Assembly (NCBI RefSeq): GCF_030817535.1
Contig: NZ_JAUSZL010000002.1
Coordinates: 5,022,001-5,086,000 of the forward strand
Direction of reading: 5' to 3'
DNA length: 64,000 nt
Source of the DNA: Streptomyces sp. V3I8
GTDB lineage: Bacteria > Actinomycetota > Actinomycetes > Streptomycetales > Streptomycetaceae
Under the pieces are notes generated by a model. The model saw only the letters and a list, made by a program, of their open reading frames with translations, was not told where the DNA came from and made no database searches. The first letter of the stretch is position 1. Each line of letters starts with the position of its first letter. Of the stretch, positions 51,809 through 60,322 are shown one piece after another. A program made the position numbers and the translations under genes.

Positions 51809-51925
51809 CGCGCCCCCTATAGGGGCGCGGACGACGGCGCACCCCGCCCTTTAGGGGCACGGGGACGGCGCACCCGCCCTTTCAGGGGCGCGGGGAACCG
51901 CGCGCTCAGCCACGACGGCCCGCAC
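51809..51925 (+). repeat. Cluster of dispersed GC-rich repeats between regulator and kinase genes
   Basis: Three successive copies occur. A palindrome CGCGCCCC-CTATA-GGGGCGCG at 51809-51829 includes a partial copy. A variant follows at 51853-51868 (AGGGGCACGGGGAC). A full copy has its core AGGGGCGCGGGGAAC at 51884-51898, continuing CGCGCGCTCAGCCACGACGG, which also matches the inverted copy at 2.65 kb. Two copies are preceded by CCGCCCTTT. Confidence 0.75.
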
Positions 51926-51943
51926 CCGACGCACGGATCCGAG

Positions 51944-52020
51944 GCCGGAAGCCGGGAGCCGGGAGCCGAAAGCCGGGAGCCGGGAGCCGGGAGCCGGGAG
52001 CCGGAAGCCGGAAGCCGGAT
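51944..52020. repeat. Eleven tandem 7-bp repeats (GCCGGGA)
   Basis: Eleven heptamers fill 51944-52020 without gaps: GCCGGGA, with GCCGGAA at both ends and one GCCGAAA. The array follows the dispersed-repeat cluster and stops about 48 bp before the kinase stop codon. This is a typical variable-number repeat locus. Confidence 0.85.
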
Positions 52021-52067
52021 ACGGGCAGGGGCGGGGCCCGGTCGGGGCCCCGCCCGGGGCGAACGGC

Positions 52068-53426
52068 TCAGGCCGCCCGCCAGGGCAGCTCCGCGGTGAC
52101 CCGGGTGGGCCCGGCCACCGGCGAGTCGACGACCAGGATCCCGTCCACCGCGTCCAGCCGCCCGGCAAGCCCCGCCAGCCCGGACCCCGCGGAGGCGTCG
52201 GCCCCGCCGACCCCGTTGTCGACGACCTGGATCAGCAGCCGGTTCTCGATCCGCCACACGTCGACCGTCGCCCGGGTGGCCCGCGCGTGCTTGCTGATGT
52301 TCTGCAGCAGCTCGGACACGGTGAAGTAGGCGATCCCCTCGATGGCCGGCGCCGGCCGGGCCGGCAGATCGACCTCGACCCGCACGGGCACGGTGCACCG
52401 GGAGGCGACCGACGACAGCGCCGCGTCCAGCCCGCGGTCGGTCAGTACGGCCGGATGGATCCCGCGGGCCAGGTCCCGCAACTCCTGCAGCGCCGTCTTC
52501 ACCTCGCCGTGCGCCTCACCCACCATCCGCGCCGCCTCCTGCGGATCCTCCGTGAGCTTCTCCTTGGCCAGTCCCAGGTCCATGGCCAGCGCCACGAGCC
52601 GGGCCTGCGCGCCGTCGTGCAGGTCCCGCTCGATGCGCCGCAGGTCGGCCGCCGCCGTGTCGACCACGACACCGCGGTCGGACTCCAGCTCCACCACGCG
52701 CGTGACCAGCTTCGAAGGTCCCAGCAGACCGCCCACGAGGAGCCGGTCCACCAGGGTCAGGGCCCGCACGATCCACGGCGTCGCCAGGGTGAGCAGCAGC
52801 CCGACCAGCGCGGTCACGGTGATCTCGAAGGGGTTGTCCAGGTAGATCCGGTGCGTCTCGTCCCCGTACAGCTGCAGTCCGTCCTGTCCACCGGACATCG
52901 GGAAGATCCAGAACCACACCGGGTACGTCAGCAGCGTCCATCCGGTCGTCCACAGGGTGAGGGCCACGCAGAAGGCGAACACGGCCCAGGGGAAGTGCAG
53001 CACGGTGTAGAGGAGGTGCCGCCAGGACGCCCCGCTCTTCAGGGTCGCGCCCATCCAGCCCATGGGGCCCTGCTTGCGCCTGCGCAGGGGTTCCGGGGCG
53101 GCGACGTCGAACCCGAGCAGGCCGCGGGCCCGCGCGCGCTCCAGGGCGCCCAGCCCGCGGCAGCCGGCGAGCCCCGCGGCCAGCACCGGGACGCCGAGGA
53201 AGGTGATCAGCAGGCCCGCGCCGAGCGACATCGTCGTCACGGCGAAGACGAAGGTGACGATGCTGATCGGCAGACTCAGCATCAGGTAGGCGAACTCGCG
53301 CAGGCTGCGGCCCTCGATGGGGGCCCGCAGCGCGGCGGGCAGCCGGTGCCACCGCTCCCCGGCACCCTCGCCCCGGAACCCGGGGCCGTCGTCCCACCCG
53401 TATCCCTGTCCGTACTCCGTGGCCAT
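52068..53426 (-). CDS. Sensor histidine kinase (HPK7/HisKA_3), first paralogue
   Basis: A 452-aa kinase. The N-terminal half is a membrane 'sensor' domain with four or more helices (about 47-88, 140-175, 202-233). The dimerisation/phospho-acceptor segment has H270 (RRIERDLHDGAQARL), then GIHPAVLTDRGLDAALSSVASR, the N-box SELLQNISKHARA, and G-boxes VVDNGVGGADASAGSGLAGL. It should phosphorylate the downstream response regulator. ATG 53426 was chosen because the longer frame is only the antisense-like extension over its paralogue's 3' region. It shares most of its kinase core with the next gene, indicating duplication. Confidence 0.88.
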   Translation of the reverse strand: MATEYGQGYGWDDGPGFRGEGAGERWHRLPAALRAPIEGRSLREFAYLMLSLPISIVTFVFAVTTMSLGAGLLITFLGVPVLAAGLAGCRGLGALERARARGLLGFDVAAPEPLRRRKQGPMGWMGATLKSGASWRHLLYTVLHFPWAVFAFCVALTLWTTGWTLLTYPVWFWIFPMSGGQDGLQLYGDETHRIYLDNPFEITVTALVGLLLTLATPWIVRALTLVDRLLVGGLLGPSKLVTRVVELESDRGVVVDTAAADLRRIERDLHDGAQARLVALAMDLGLAKEKLTEDPQEAARMVGEAHGEVKTALQELRDLARGIHPAVLTDRGLDAALSSVASRCTVPVRVEVDLPARPAPAIEGIAYFTVSELLQNISKHARATRATVDVWRIENRLLIQVVDNGVGGADASAGSGLAGLAGRLDAVDGILVVDSPVAGPTRVTAELPWRAA

Positions 53427-53586
53427 GGCCGCCGTCCGTTCCTGCTGGTCCGCTGGGTATGACTCCACTGTCCTCCGCGGGGCGCCCCGGGAACATGGAG
53501 CGCGTCGGCGTCTTGACCGGGGGGTTTTCCCCACCCCGCCACCCCGCCGGCCCGCCCACACGCTCGGGCGTACGCCCTGCACACGT

Positions 53587-53626
53587 ACGCCCTCGACCGC
53601 GCCCCTGCCGGGGCGGTCGAGGGCGT
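53587..53626 (-). terminator. Hairpin between the two kinase genes
   Basis: ACGCCCTCGACCG (53587-53599) and its exact complement (53614-53626) form 13-bp arms in the 238-bp gap. It lies just after the stop of the second paralogue and may separate the two kinase transcripts. Confidence 0.55.
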
Positions 53627-53664
53627 CGACCGGGAGGGGGCGCACCCGCCCCGCCTCCCCCGAC

Positions 53665-54891
53665 TCACTTCCTCCTGAGGTCACCACCCACGGGCTGCGC
53701 TTCCTCCGTGCGGTCCCGCCACGGCAGCTCCGCCGTGATCGTCGTCGGCCCGCCCACCGGCGAGTCGATGACGAACAGCCCGTCCACCGCGCCGAGCCGG
53801 TCGGCGAGCCCCGACATCCCCGTACCGCCGTCGAGGGAGGCGCCCCCGCGGCCGTCGTCCCAGACCTGTATGAGCAGGCGGTTCTCCGAACGCCACACGT
53901 CGACCGAGGCCGACCGCGCACCGCTGTGCTTGCTGACGTTCTGCAGGAGCTCGGAGACCGTGAAGTACGCGATGCCCTCGATGGCCGCCGCCGGGCGGGC
54001 CGGCAGGTCGGCCGTCACCTTCACCGGCACCGTGCAGCGGGCGCCGACCGAGGACAGCGCGGCGTCCAGACCGCGGTCGGTGAGCACTGCGGGGTGGATG
54101 CCCCGCGCCAGGTCCCGCAGTTCCTGCAGCGCCAGTTTCACCTCGCCGTGCGCCTCGTCGACCATGGCGGCGACGGTCTCGTCGGCCTGGCCCTCCAGCA
54201 GCTTCTCCTTCGCCAGACCGAGCCCCATGGCGAGGTTCACCAGCCGGGCCTGCGCGCCGTCGTGCAGATCCCGCTCGATGCGCCGCAGGTCGGCCGCGGC
54301 CGTGTCGACGACCACTCCCCGGTCCGACTCCAGTTCGGCGATCCGCCGCTCCAGCTCGTCGGAGGGCGACAGCAGGGCGCGCACCATCGCACGGTCGGCG
54401 TTGGCGAGGCCGCGGGCCAGGAACGGCAGCACCGGCCACAGCACGAACAGCGACGTCAGCGTGACGGTGAAGGTGACGATCGCCCAGGGCAGCCGCATGA
54501 GTTCGTACAGCACCGTCCGCCAGCCGACCGGATCCTTCAGCGCCATCCACAGCCACCCGAAGAACCCGCCCCGCCCGCGGAACGGCAGCGGACTCGGCTC
54601 GTCCACCCGTACCCCGAGCAGGCCCCTGGCGCGGAGCCGCTCGAACTTTCCCAGCTGGCGCGCGCCCAGCAGTCCGAACGCCAGTACCGGCAGCCCGATC
54701 ACCGTCACCGTCAGCCCGGCTCCCAGGAACAGGATGGTGACGACGTAGGTGAATCCGACGAGCGAGGACAGCAGGTTGGCCAGGAGATGCGCGATCTCCT
54801 TCCAGGTGTGCCGGTCGTAGGCGAAGCGTGCGGGGGGCGGCCGGTCGGTGCCGCCGTCCAGGGGGCCGGCGGCCAGGATGCGTTCCGTCAT
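53665..54891 (-). CDS. Sensor histidine kinase (HPK7/HisKA_3), second paralogue
   Basis: A 408-aa kinase with the same layout: membrane sensor domain (helices about 35-78, 125-160), H210 in RRIERDLHDGAQARL, LARGIHPAVLTDRGLDAALSSVGAR, SELLQNVSKHSGA and DDGRGGASLDGGTGMSGL. The kinase halves of both paralogues are nearly the same, whereas the sensor halves differ and an external loop (about 176-200 in the first kinase) is missing here. Start ATG 54891 (MTERILAAGPLDGG). It is the promoter-proximal gene of the set, and the nuoA2 gene diverges 325 bp away. Confidence 0.88.
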   Translation of the reverse strand: MTERILAAGPLDGGTDRPPPARFAYDRHTWKEIAHLLANLLSSLVGFTYVVTILFLGAGLTVTVIGLPVLAFGLLGARQLGKFERLRARGLLGVRVDEPSPLPFRGRGGFFGWLWMALKDPVGWRTVLYELMRLPWAIVTFTVTLTSLFVLWPVLPFLARGLANADRAMVRALLSPSDELERRIAELESDRGVVVDTAAADLRRIERDLHDGAQARLVNLAMGLGLAKEKLLEGQADETVAAMVDEAHGEVKLALQELRDLARGIHPAVLTDRGLDAALSSVGARCTVPVKVTADLPARPAAAIEGIAYFTVSELLQNVSKHSGARSASVDVWRSENRLLIQVWDDGRGGASLDGGTGMSGLADRLGAVDGLFVIDSPVGGPTTITAELPWRDRTEEAQPVGGDLRRK

Positions 54892-55216
54892 AGGCGCAAC
54901 CTTGCCGGGCCGGGGCCCGCGACGCCATGAGGTGGGCCGCCTCCGTGCCCGGGGGAAAACCCCACCCCGGCCCCGTCCCTGGCACCACCCCGGCGGGGCC
55001 GGCGGAAGATCGCACGATCTCTGCCGTGACGGGTTGCTTACGGTCTCTTTAGCAGGCCCTAGACTCCGGTGCGTACAGATCGTCGAACGCCGGGCTCCGC
55101 ACGGCGCGCGCGACGGCGCACGCGTGCTGCGAACCGTGCGAGTGCGCGAGTGGTGTGAGTGGTGTGAGCGGTACGGGCAGTGCGGGTTCATCCGAGGTCA
55201 GGGAGTGAGGGCGGAC

Positions 55217-55666
55217 GTGCCGGAACCGACCATGGTCGCGGCGACCGGAACCACGGGAACCGGGGCCGGTACCGCGGCCACCGGTACCCCGCTCGCGGCG
55301 GACTACTTCCAGTCCTACTCGGTCGTCGGGCTGCTCGCCGTCGTCGGCGTGCTGTTCGTCGCCGTCGCCTTCGGGGCGGGCCGCCTGCTGCGGCCCGTGG
55401 TCCCCACCCCCGAGAAGCTCATGACGTACGAGTGCGGGGTCGATCCCGTCGGGGAGGGCTGGGCCCACACCCAGGTCCGCTACTACGTCTACGCGTTCCT
55501 GTACGTGATCTTCGCGGTCGACTCGATCTTCCTCTTCCCCTGGGCGACGGTCTTCGCCGCGCCGGGCTACGGAGCGGCGACGCTCGTGGAGATGTTCATC
55601 TTCCTCGGCTTCCTGGCCGTCGGTCTGCTGTACGCATACAAGAAGGGCGTCCTCACATGGACGTGA
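55217..55666 (+). CDS. nuoA2: NADH-quinone oxidoreductase subunit A, second cluster
   Basis: A 149-aa NuoA homologue opening the incomplete second nuo cluster. It has three helices and the loop [41 protein letters not shown]. The Cys and Glu of the loop are kept. The N-terminus carries about 30 extra Thr/Gly/Ala residues. GTG 55217 with GAGGG upstream is chosen over ATG 55232. The end overlaps nuoB2 by 10 bp. Confidence 0.9.
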   Translation: MPEPTMVAATGTTGTGAGTAATGTPLAADYFQSYSVVGLLAVVGVLFVAVAFGAGRLLRPVVPTPEKLMTYECGVDPVGEGWAHTQVRYYVYAFLYVIFAVDSIFLFPWATVFAAPGYGAATLVEMFIFLGFLAVGLLYAYKKGVLTWT

Positions 55667-56307
55667 CGCGTCCGCACCCGGACGAGACCCCCGCGGCTCC
55701 CGAACCGGTGTTCCTGCCGGAGCCCAAGCGGCTGGGCGCGCTCGCCCGACTGGCTCCCGAACCGATGAAGGTGGTCCTGAACTGGGGCCGCCGCTACTCG
55801 CTCTGGGTCTTCAACTTCGGCCTCGCCTGCTGCGCGATCGAGTTCATCGCGGCGTCGATGGCCCGGCACGACTTCATCCGCCTCGGCGTCATCCCGTTCG
55901 CACCGGGTCCGCGCCAGGCCGACCTGATGGTCGTCTCCGGCACGGTCACGGACAAGATGGCCCCGGCCGTGAAGCGCCTGTACGAACAGATGCCCGAGCC
56001 CAAGTACGTCATCTCCTTCGGCGCCTGCGCGAACTGCGGCGGCCCGTACTGGGACTCGTACTCGGTGACGAAGGGCGTCGACCAGATCATCCCGGTCGAC
56101 GTGTACGTCCCGGGCTGCCCGCCCCGCCCGGAGGCGCTGCTCCAGGGCATCCTCAAGCTCCAGGAGAAGATCGCCAGGGAGTCGCTGAAGGAGCGGTACG
56201 GGTCCGCGGGCGCCGACCGTCCCTCCGCGGCCGCGCTGCAGAGCGGGCTCGTCCGGCCGCCGGCCGCTCCGCCCGGTGCGGCGCCGGCCACAGGGGACGC
56301 CCGATGA
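55657..56307 (+). CDS. nuoB2: NADH-quinone oxidoreductase subunit B, second cluster
   Basis: A 216-aa NuoB homologue with all N2 cysteines: C58, C59 (GLACCAIE), C124 (GACANCGG) and C154 (VPGCPPRP); C127 is an additional Cys. The surrounding text ([35 protein letters not shown]) resembles cyanobacterial NdhK or archaeal FpoB more than the NuoB of the first operon. The C-terminal Pro/Ala tail is variable. It overlaps nuoC2 by 4 nt. Confidence 0.9.
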   Translation: MDVTRPHPDETPAAPEPVFLPEPKRLGALARLAPEPMKVVLNWGRRYSLWVFNFGLACCAIEFIAASMARHDFIRLGVIPFAPGPRQADLMVVSGTVTDKMAPAVKRLYEQMPEPKYVISFGACANCGGPYWDSYSVTKGVDQIIPVDVYVPGCPPRPEALLQGILKLQEKIARESLKERYGSAGADRPSAAALQSGLVRPPAAPPGAAPATGDAR

Positions 56308-57689
56308 CGACGACCGGCTGGCTCCCCGCTCCGGTGGAGGAGCTCTTCGGCCCGGACGCCACGGCCGAGGAGTCGTACGAGGTCCTGACGGTCGACGTGC
56401 CGCCGCAGACCTGGCTCGCCTCCCTGGAGAGCGCGCGGGACACGCTCGGCTGCACGTACTTCGACTGGCTGAGCGCGGTCGACGAGCCCGGCACGGAGCC
56501 CGGCACCGGCTTCCGCGTCTCGGCGCACGTCGTGGCGCTGGCTCCGGTACGCCGCCTGCTCATCCGTACGACGGTCCCGCACTCGGCGCCGGTCCTGCCG
56601 TCCGCCGTCGAGGTCTACGCGGGCGCCGCCTGGCATGAGCGCGAGACGCACGAGATGTTCGGCGTGACCTTCGAGGGCCACCCCGGTCTGGACCCGCTCC
56701 TCCTCCCCGAGGGCTTCGAGGGCCACCCCCTCCGCAAGGACTTCGTCCTCGCCGCCCGCGTGGCGAAGGCCTGGCCGGGCGCGAAGGAACCGGGCGAGTC
56801 GGAGCACGGCGGCCCCAAACGCCGCCAGATGCTGCCCCCCGGCGTCCCCGACCCCAACGAATGGGGCCCTCTGAAGGGCCAGCTCCCCCCGGCCCCGGCC
56901 CGCCCGGCACGGGGCGCCCGGACGGCGGGCGCCGCGGGTGCCGCAGGCGCGGGGAGAGCGGCGGGTCCGCCCCGCGCGTCCGGCGACCGCCCGGTACGGC
57001 GGGCCCGCACGGCGGGAGAGGGCTCGGCCAGCCAATCGACGCCACCGGCCCCTGGGGCTTCGGCTTCTGCGACGCCTGCTTCCGGGGTGCCGGCTCCTGG
57101 GGCGTCGGCTTCCGCGACACCGGCTTCTGCGGCGCCTGTGTCCGGGGCGCCCACCCCGGCGGGGCCCGCTTCGGCGGAGCCCGCTTCCACGGCGGCCGAG
57201 CCGGCGGCGCCCCGTCCGGCGCGGCGCGCGCGAAGCGCGGGCGGGGGCTCGGCGAGTCAACGACCGCAGGCCCAGCAGCCCGATGCCGCCGCGGACCCGC
57301 CGGCCTCTGCCGAGCCTGCGGGGCCCCCGGGACCCCCGGGACCCGAGGACTCCGCACAACCCGCGCCGACGACCGAGCCCGCGCCGACGACCGAGCCCTC
57401 GCCAACGGCCGAGCCCGCGCCAACGACCGAGCCCGCGGCTCCGGCGGAGCCCGGAACCCCGGCCGAGCCCGACGCCTCGTCCGAGCCGGAACCGTCCGCC
57501 GGACCGAAGGCACGTCCTGCCCCGGGCGGTTCGGACGCCCCCTGGCACCAGGCCCGCCCCGCCTACGACGACGAACCCGCGTCACCGGCACCCGAAAAAC
57601 CCCAGAAGCCTTCGGACGACCCCGACCCCGACCCCGCCGACCCCGACGGCCCCGCCACTCCCGGCACCCCCACAGGAGGCACGCAGTGA
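56304..57689 (+). CDS. nuoC2: NuoC-like subunit with very long Pro/Ala/Glu-rich tail
   Basis: A 461-aa protein. Only residues 1-190 are NuoC-like ([12 protein letters not shown], then [38 protein letters not shown] at 110-147). The remaining 270 residues are low-complexity: Ala/Pro/Gly/Arg first, then repeated TEPAPT-type units, ending in Asp/Pro. No NuoD domain is fused, and no nuoD gene follows. The tail is in the same frame without stops, and the gene overlaps nuoB2 and nuoH2 by 4 nt, so the length looks genuine. Confidence 0.85.
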   Translation: MTTTGWLPAPVEELFGPDATAEESYEVLTVDVPPQTWLASLESARDTLGCTYFDWLSAVDEPGTEPGTGFRVSAHVVALAPVRRLLIRTTVPHSAPVLPSAVEVYAGAAWHERETHEMFGVTFEGHPGLDPLLLPEGFEGHPLRKDFVLAARVAKAWPGAKEPGESEHGGPKRRQMLPPGVPDPNEWGPLKGQLPPAPARPARGARTAGAAGAAGAGRAAGPPRASGDRPVRRARTAGEGSASQSTPPAPGASASATPASGVPAPGASASATPASAAPVSGAPTPAGPASAEPASTAAEPAAPRPARRARSAGGGSASQRPQAQQPDAAADPPASAEPAGPPGPPGPEDSAQPAPTTEPAPTTEPSPTAEPAPTTEPAAPAEPGTPAEPDASSEPEPSAGPKARPAPGGSDAPWHQARPAYDDEPASPAPEKPQKPSDDPDPDPADPDGPATPGTPTGGTQ

Positions 57690-58654
57690 ACGACGCCCTG
57701 GACGTCGCCCTGCGACTCCTCGTCGTGTTCGTCGTGTTCCTGACCTTCCCCCTGCTCGTCGGTCAGGCCGAGCACAAGGTGATGGCCCACATGCAGGGCC
57801 GCCTGGGACCCATGTACGCGGGCGGCTTCCACGGCTGGGCCCAACTCGTCGCGGACGGCGTGAAGTTCGCCCAGAAGGAAGACGTGGTCCCGGCGGGCGC
57901 GGACCGTCGTGTCTTCCAGCTGGCCCCCGCCGTGGCCCTCCTCCCGTACCTCATGGTCCTCCTCGTCATCCCGGTCGGCCCGGGCGAGGGCGCGGTCGGC
58001 CAGGTCGTGGACGCGGGCGTCTTCTTCGTCCTCGCCGTGATGGGCGTCAGCGTCCTCGGCTCGCTGATGGCCGGCTGGGCCTCGGCCAACAAGTTCTCCC
58101 TGCTCGGCGGCCTGCGCACCGCCGCCCAGCTCCTCGCGTACGAACTCCCCATGCTGCTGACCGCCGCCTCGGTCGCCATGGCGGCCGGCACGGTCTCCCT
58201 CCCCGGCATCGTCGACGCCTTCGAGTGGTGGTGGCTGCCCTGGCAGCTCATCGGCGCGATCGTCTTCTTCGTGGCGGGCCTCGCCGAACTCCAGCGCCCG
58301 CCCTTCGACATGCCGGTCGCCGACTCGGAGATCATCTTCGGCGCGTACACCGAGTACACGGGCCTGCGCTTCGCTCTGTTCCTCCTCGCCGAGTACGCCG
58401 GGATCGTCGTCCTGTGCGGCCTGACCACCGTGCTCTTCCTGGGCGGCTGGCACGGCCCCTGGGGCGCCGACGGCCTCGGCTGGGTCTGGACCCTGCTGAA
58501 GGCGGCCGTCCTCGCCTTCGTCGTCATCTGGCTCCGCGTCACCTACCCCCGCCTGCGCGAGGACCAGCTGCAGAAGCTCGCCTGGACCCTCCTCGTCCCT
58601 CTCTCCCTCGCCCAGATCGCCCTCACCGGCATCGTCAAGGTGGTGATCGCGTAA
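57686..58654 (+). CDS. nuoH2: NADH-quinone oxidoreductase subunit H, second cluster
   Basis: A 322-aa NuoH homologue with about eight helices. The first loop reads [11 protein letters not shown] instead of RIGPNRHG, and the quinone-chamber loop reads [25 protein letters not shown], where the usual first Glu is Val (V211) and a second Glu is Asp (D213). Compared with NuoH of the first operon it lacks the long C-terminal tail. These changes suggest altered quinone or subunit contacts. Start GTG 57686 follows ACAGGAGGC. Two bases separate it from nuoI2. Confidence 0.9.
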   Translation: MNDALDVALRLLVVFVVFLTFPLLVGQAEHKVMAHMQGRLGPMYAGGFHGWAQLVADGVKFAQKEDVVPAGADRRVFQLAPAVALLPYLMVLLVIPVGPGEGAVGQVVDAGVFFVLAVMGVSVLGSLMAGWASANKFSLLGGLRTAAQLLAYELPMLLTAASVAMAAGTVSLPGIVDAFEWWWLPWQLIGAIVFFVAGLAELQRPPFDMPVADSEIIFGAYTEYTGLRFALFLLAEYAGIVVLCGLTTVLFLGGWHGPWGADGLGWVWTLLKAAVLAFVVIWLRVTYPRLREDQLQKLAWTLLVPLSLAQIALTGIVKVVIA

Positions 58655-58656
58655 CC

Positions 58657-59229
58657 ATGTCCCGCCCGTCGATCCCCGGTTCAGGCCTGGCCAAGGGCCT
58701 GGCCGTCACCCTGCGCACGATGACGAAGAAGACCGTCACCGCGCAGTACCCGGACGTCCAGCCCGAACTACCGCCCCGCTCCCGCGGCGTCATCGGTCTC
58801 TTCGAGGAGAACTGCACGGTCTGCATGCTGTGCGCCCGCGAGTGCCCGGACTGGTGCATCTACATCGACTCCCACAAGGAGACGGTCCCGGCCGCCGCAC
58901 CCGGTGGCCGCGAACGCAGCCGCAACGTCCTCGACCGCTTCGCCATCGACTTCTCCCTGTGCATGTACTGCGGTATCTGCATCGAGGTCTGCCCGTTCGA
59001 CGCCCTCTTCTGGTCCCCCGAGTTCGAGTACGCCGAGACCGACATCCACGAACTCACCCACGAGCGCGACAAGCTCCGCGACTGGATGTGGACCGTCCCG
59101 GCCCCGCCGGCCCTCGACCCCGGTGCCGAGGAGCCCAAGGAGATCGCCGCCGCCCGCAAGACCGCCGAGAAACTCGCCACGGCCCAGGTCCAGACCGACC
59201 CCACCGACCCGCAGGGAGGCGCGTCGTGA
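58657..59229 (+). CDS. nuoI2: NADH-quinone oxidoreductase subunit I, second cluster
   Basis: A 190-aa protein with two complete [4Fe-4S] motifs: C53, C56, C59, C63 ([12 protein letters not shown]) and C102, C105, C108, C112 ([12 protein letters not shown]). The [18 protein letters not shown] wording is closer to NdhI/FpoI-type subunits, which in some lineages accept electrons directly from ferredoxin or F420H2 modules. It overlaps nuoJ2 by 4 nt. Confidence 0.92.
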   Translation: MSRPSIPGSGLAKGLAVTLRTMTKKTVTAQYPDVQPELPPRSRGVIGLFEENCTVCMLCARECPDWCIYIDSHKETVPAAAPGGRERSRNVLDRFAIDFSLCMYCGICIEVCPFDALFWSPEFEYAETDIHELTHERDKLRDWMWTVPAPPALDPGAEEPKEIAAARKTAEKLATAQVQTDPTDPQGGAS

Positions 59230-59915
59230 CTCCCGCCGCGACCGCCGTCACGGCGGCACAGGCCACGACCACCGCCGCCGGCACGCACGGCTTCCTCTCG
59301 CCGACCGGCGTCGAGATCGCCTTCCTCCTCGTCGGACTGGTCACCTTCGGCGCCGCGATCGTCACGGTCACCACGAAGCAGCTGGTGCACGCCGCCCTGT
59401 GGCTGGTCGTCGCCCTCGGTGGCCTCGCCGTCGAGTACCTCCTGCTCACGGCCGAGTTCATCGCCTGGGTGCAGGTCCTCATCTACGTCGGTTCCGTCGT
59501 CGTCCTCCTCCTCTTCGGCCTGATGCTCACCAGGGCCCCCATCGGGCGCTCCCCGGACGCCGACTCCGGCAATCGCTGGGCCGCCCTCACCGTCGCGACC
59601 GCCGCGGCCGCCGCCCTCGTCTGGGTCGTCGTCGACGCCTTCCGGACGACCTGGATCGACCTGGACGGCGCCGCCGCCGGCTCCACCGCCGTTACCGGCG
59701 CCAGCCTCTTCCAGAGCTGGGTGCTCCCCTTCGAGGCCCTCTCGGTCCTGCTGCTCGCCGCCCTGGTCGGCGCGATCGTCCTCTCCCGCCGGGCGAAGGC
59801 GACGGCCGAGGCCGCGACCACCGCGAGCCCGCCCGGCCCCCTCAGCCCTCCGGCCCCCCGCGGCGACGCCACCCGGAGCGAGGCCACCCGGAGCGACAAG
59901 GAAGGTGCCCGCTGA
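59226..59915 (+). CDS. nuoJ2: NADH-quinone oxidoreductase subunit J, second cluster
   Basis: A 229-aa NuoJ homologue with five helices, the conserved [21 protein letters not shown] segment, and a Pro/Ser/Arg tail. It is shorter than NuoJ of the first operon (288 aa). GTG 59226 overlaps nuoI2, and the stop overlaps the nuoK2 ATG by one base (TGATG). Confidence 0.88.
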   Translation: MTPAATAVTAAQATTTAAGTHGFLSPTGVEIAFLLVGLVTFGAAIVTVTTKQLVHAALWLVVALGGLAVEYLLLTAEFIAWVQVLIYVGSVVVLLLFGLMLTRAPIGRSPDADSGNRWAALTVATAAAAALVWVVVDAFRTTWIDLDGAAAGSTAVTGASLFQSWVLPFEALSVLLLAALVGAIVLSRRAKATAEAATTASPPGPLSPPAPRGDATRSEATRSDKEGAR

Positions 59916-60322
59916 TGCACCTCGCCTACCCGGCCGTACTCTCCGCCCTCCTCTTCTGCACCGGCCTCTACGGAGTCCTCGCCCGCCGCAACGCGATCCT
60001 GGTCCTGATGTCCGTCGAGCTCATGCTCAACGCCGTCAACCTCAACCTCGTCGCCTTCGACGTCTGGCTCGGCAAGACCGCCCAGGACGCCCTGCACTCC
60101 GGCCAGGCCCTGACCCTGTTCACCATCGCCGTCGCCGCCGCCGAGATCGGCATCGGCCTGGCGATCGTCCTCGCCGTCCACCGCAACCGCGGCACCGCGG
60201 ACATCGACAGGCTCCGCGACACCGCCGAGCCCGCCCAGGACGACGAGGACACGGACGGCTCCGGACCCGCCCGCGGCGAGTCGGCCGGCAAGGCTGCCGA
60301 GAAGGCTGAGGCCACCGCGTGA
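59915..60322 (+). CDS. nuoK2: NADH-quinone oxidoreductase subunit K, second cluster
   Basis: A 135-aa NuoK homologue. Three helices carry the conserved glutamates ([27 protein letters not shown]), so the proton-path residues are kept. A 35-residue Glu/Asp/Ala-rich tail is absent from NuoK of the first operon. It overlaps nuoL2 by 4 nt. Confidence 0.9.
   Translation: MHLAYPAVLSALLFCTGLYGVLARRNAILVLMSVELMLNAVNLNLVAFDVWLGKTAQDALHSGQALTLFTIAVAAAEIGIGLAIVLAVHRNRGTADIDRLRDTAEPAQDDEDTDGSGPARGESAGKAAEKAEATA

Noticed and set aside
51944..52020. CRISPR array
   Set aside because: Units are 7 bp with no spacers and no cas genes; it is a simple tandem repeat.
52068..53921. A longer sensor kinase beginning near 53921
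   Set aside because: The extra 165 residues overlap the 3' part of the second kinase gene in another frame, are Arg/Gly-rich without homology, and run through the inter-kinase hairpin.
56880..57689. A hidden NuoD domain in the NuoC2 tail or in other frames there
   Set aside because: None of the NuoD motifs (HPSTHG, GYLHTG, the RPGG block, DPVMGGVDR) appears in any frame; the region is Pro/Ala/Glu low-complexity.
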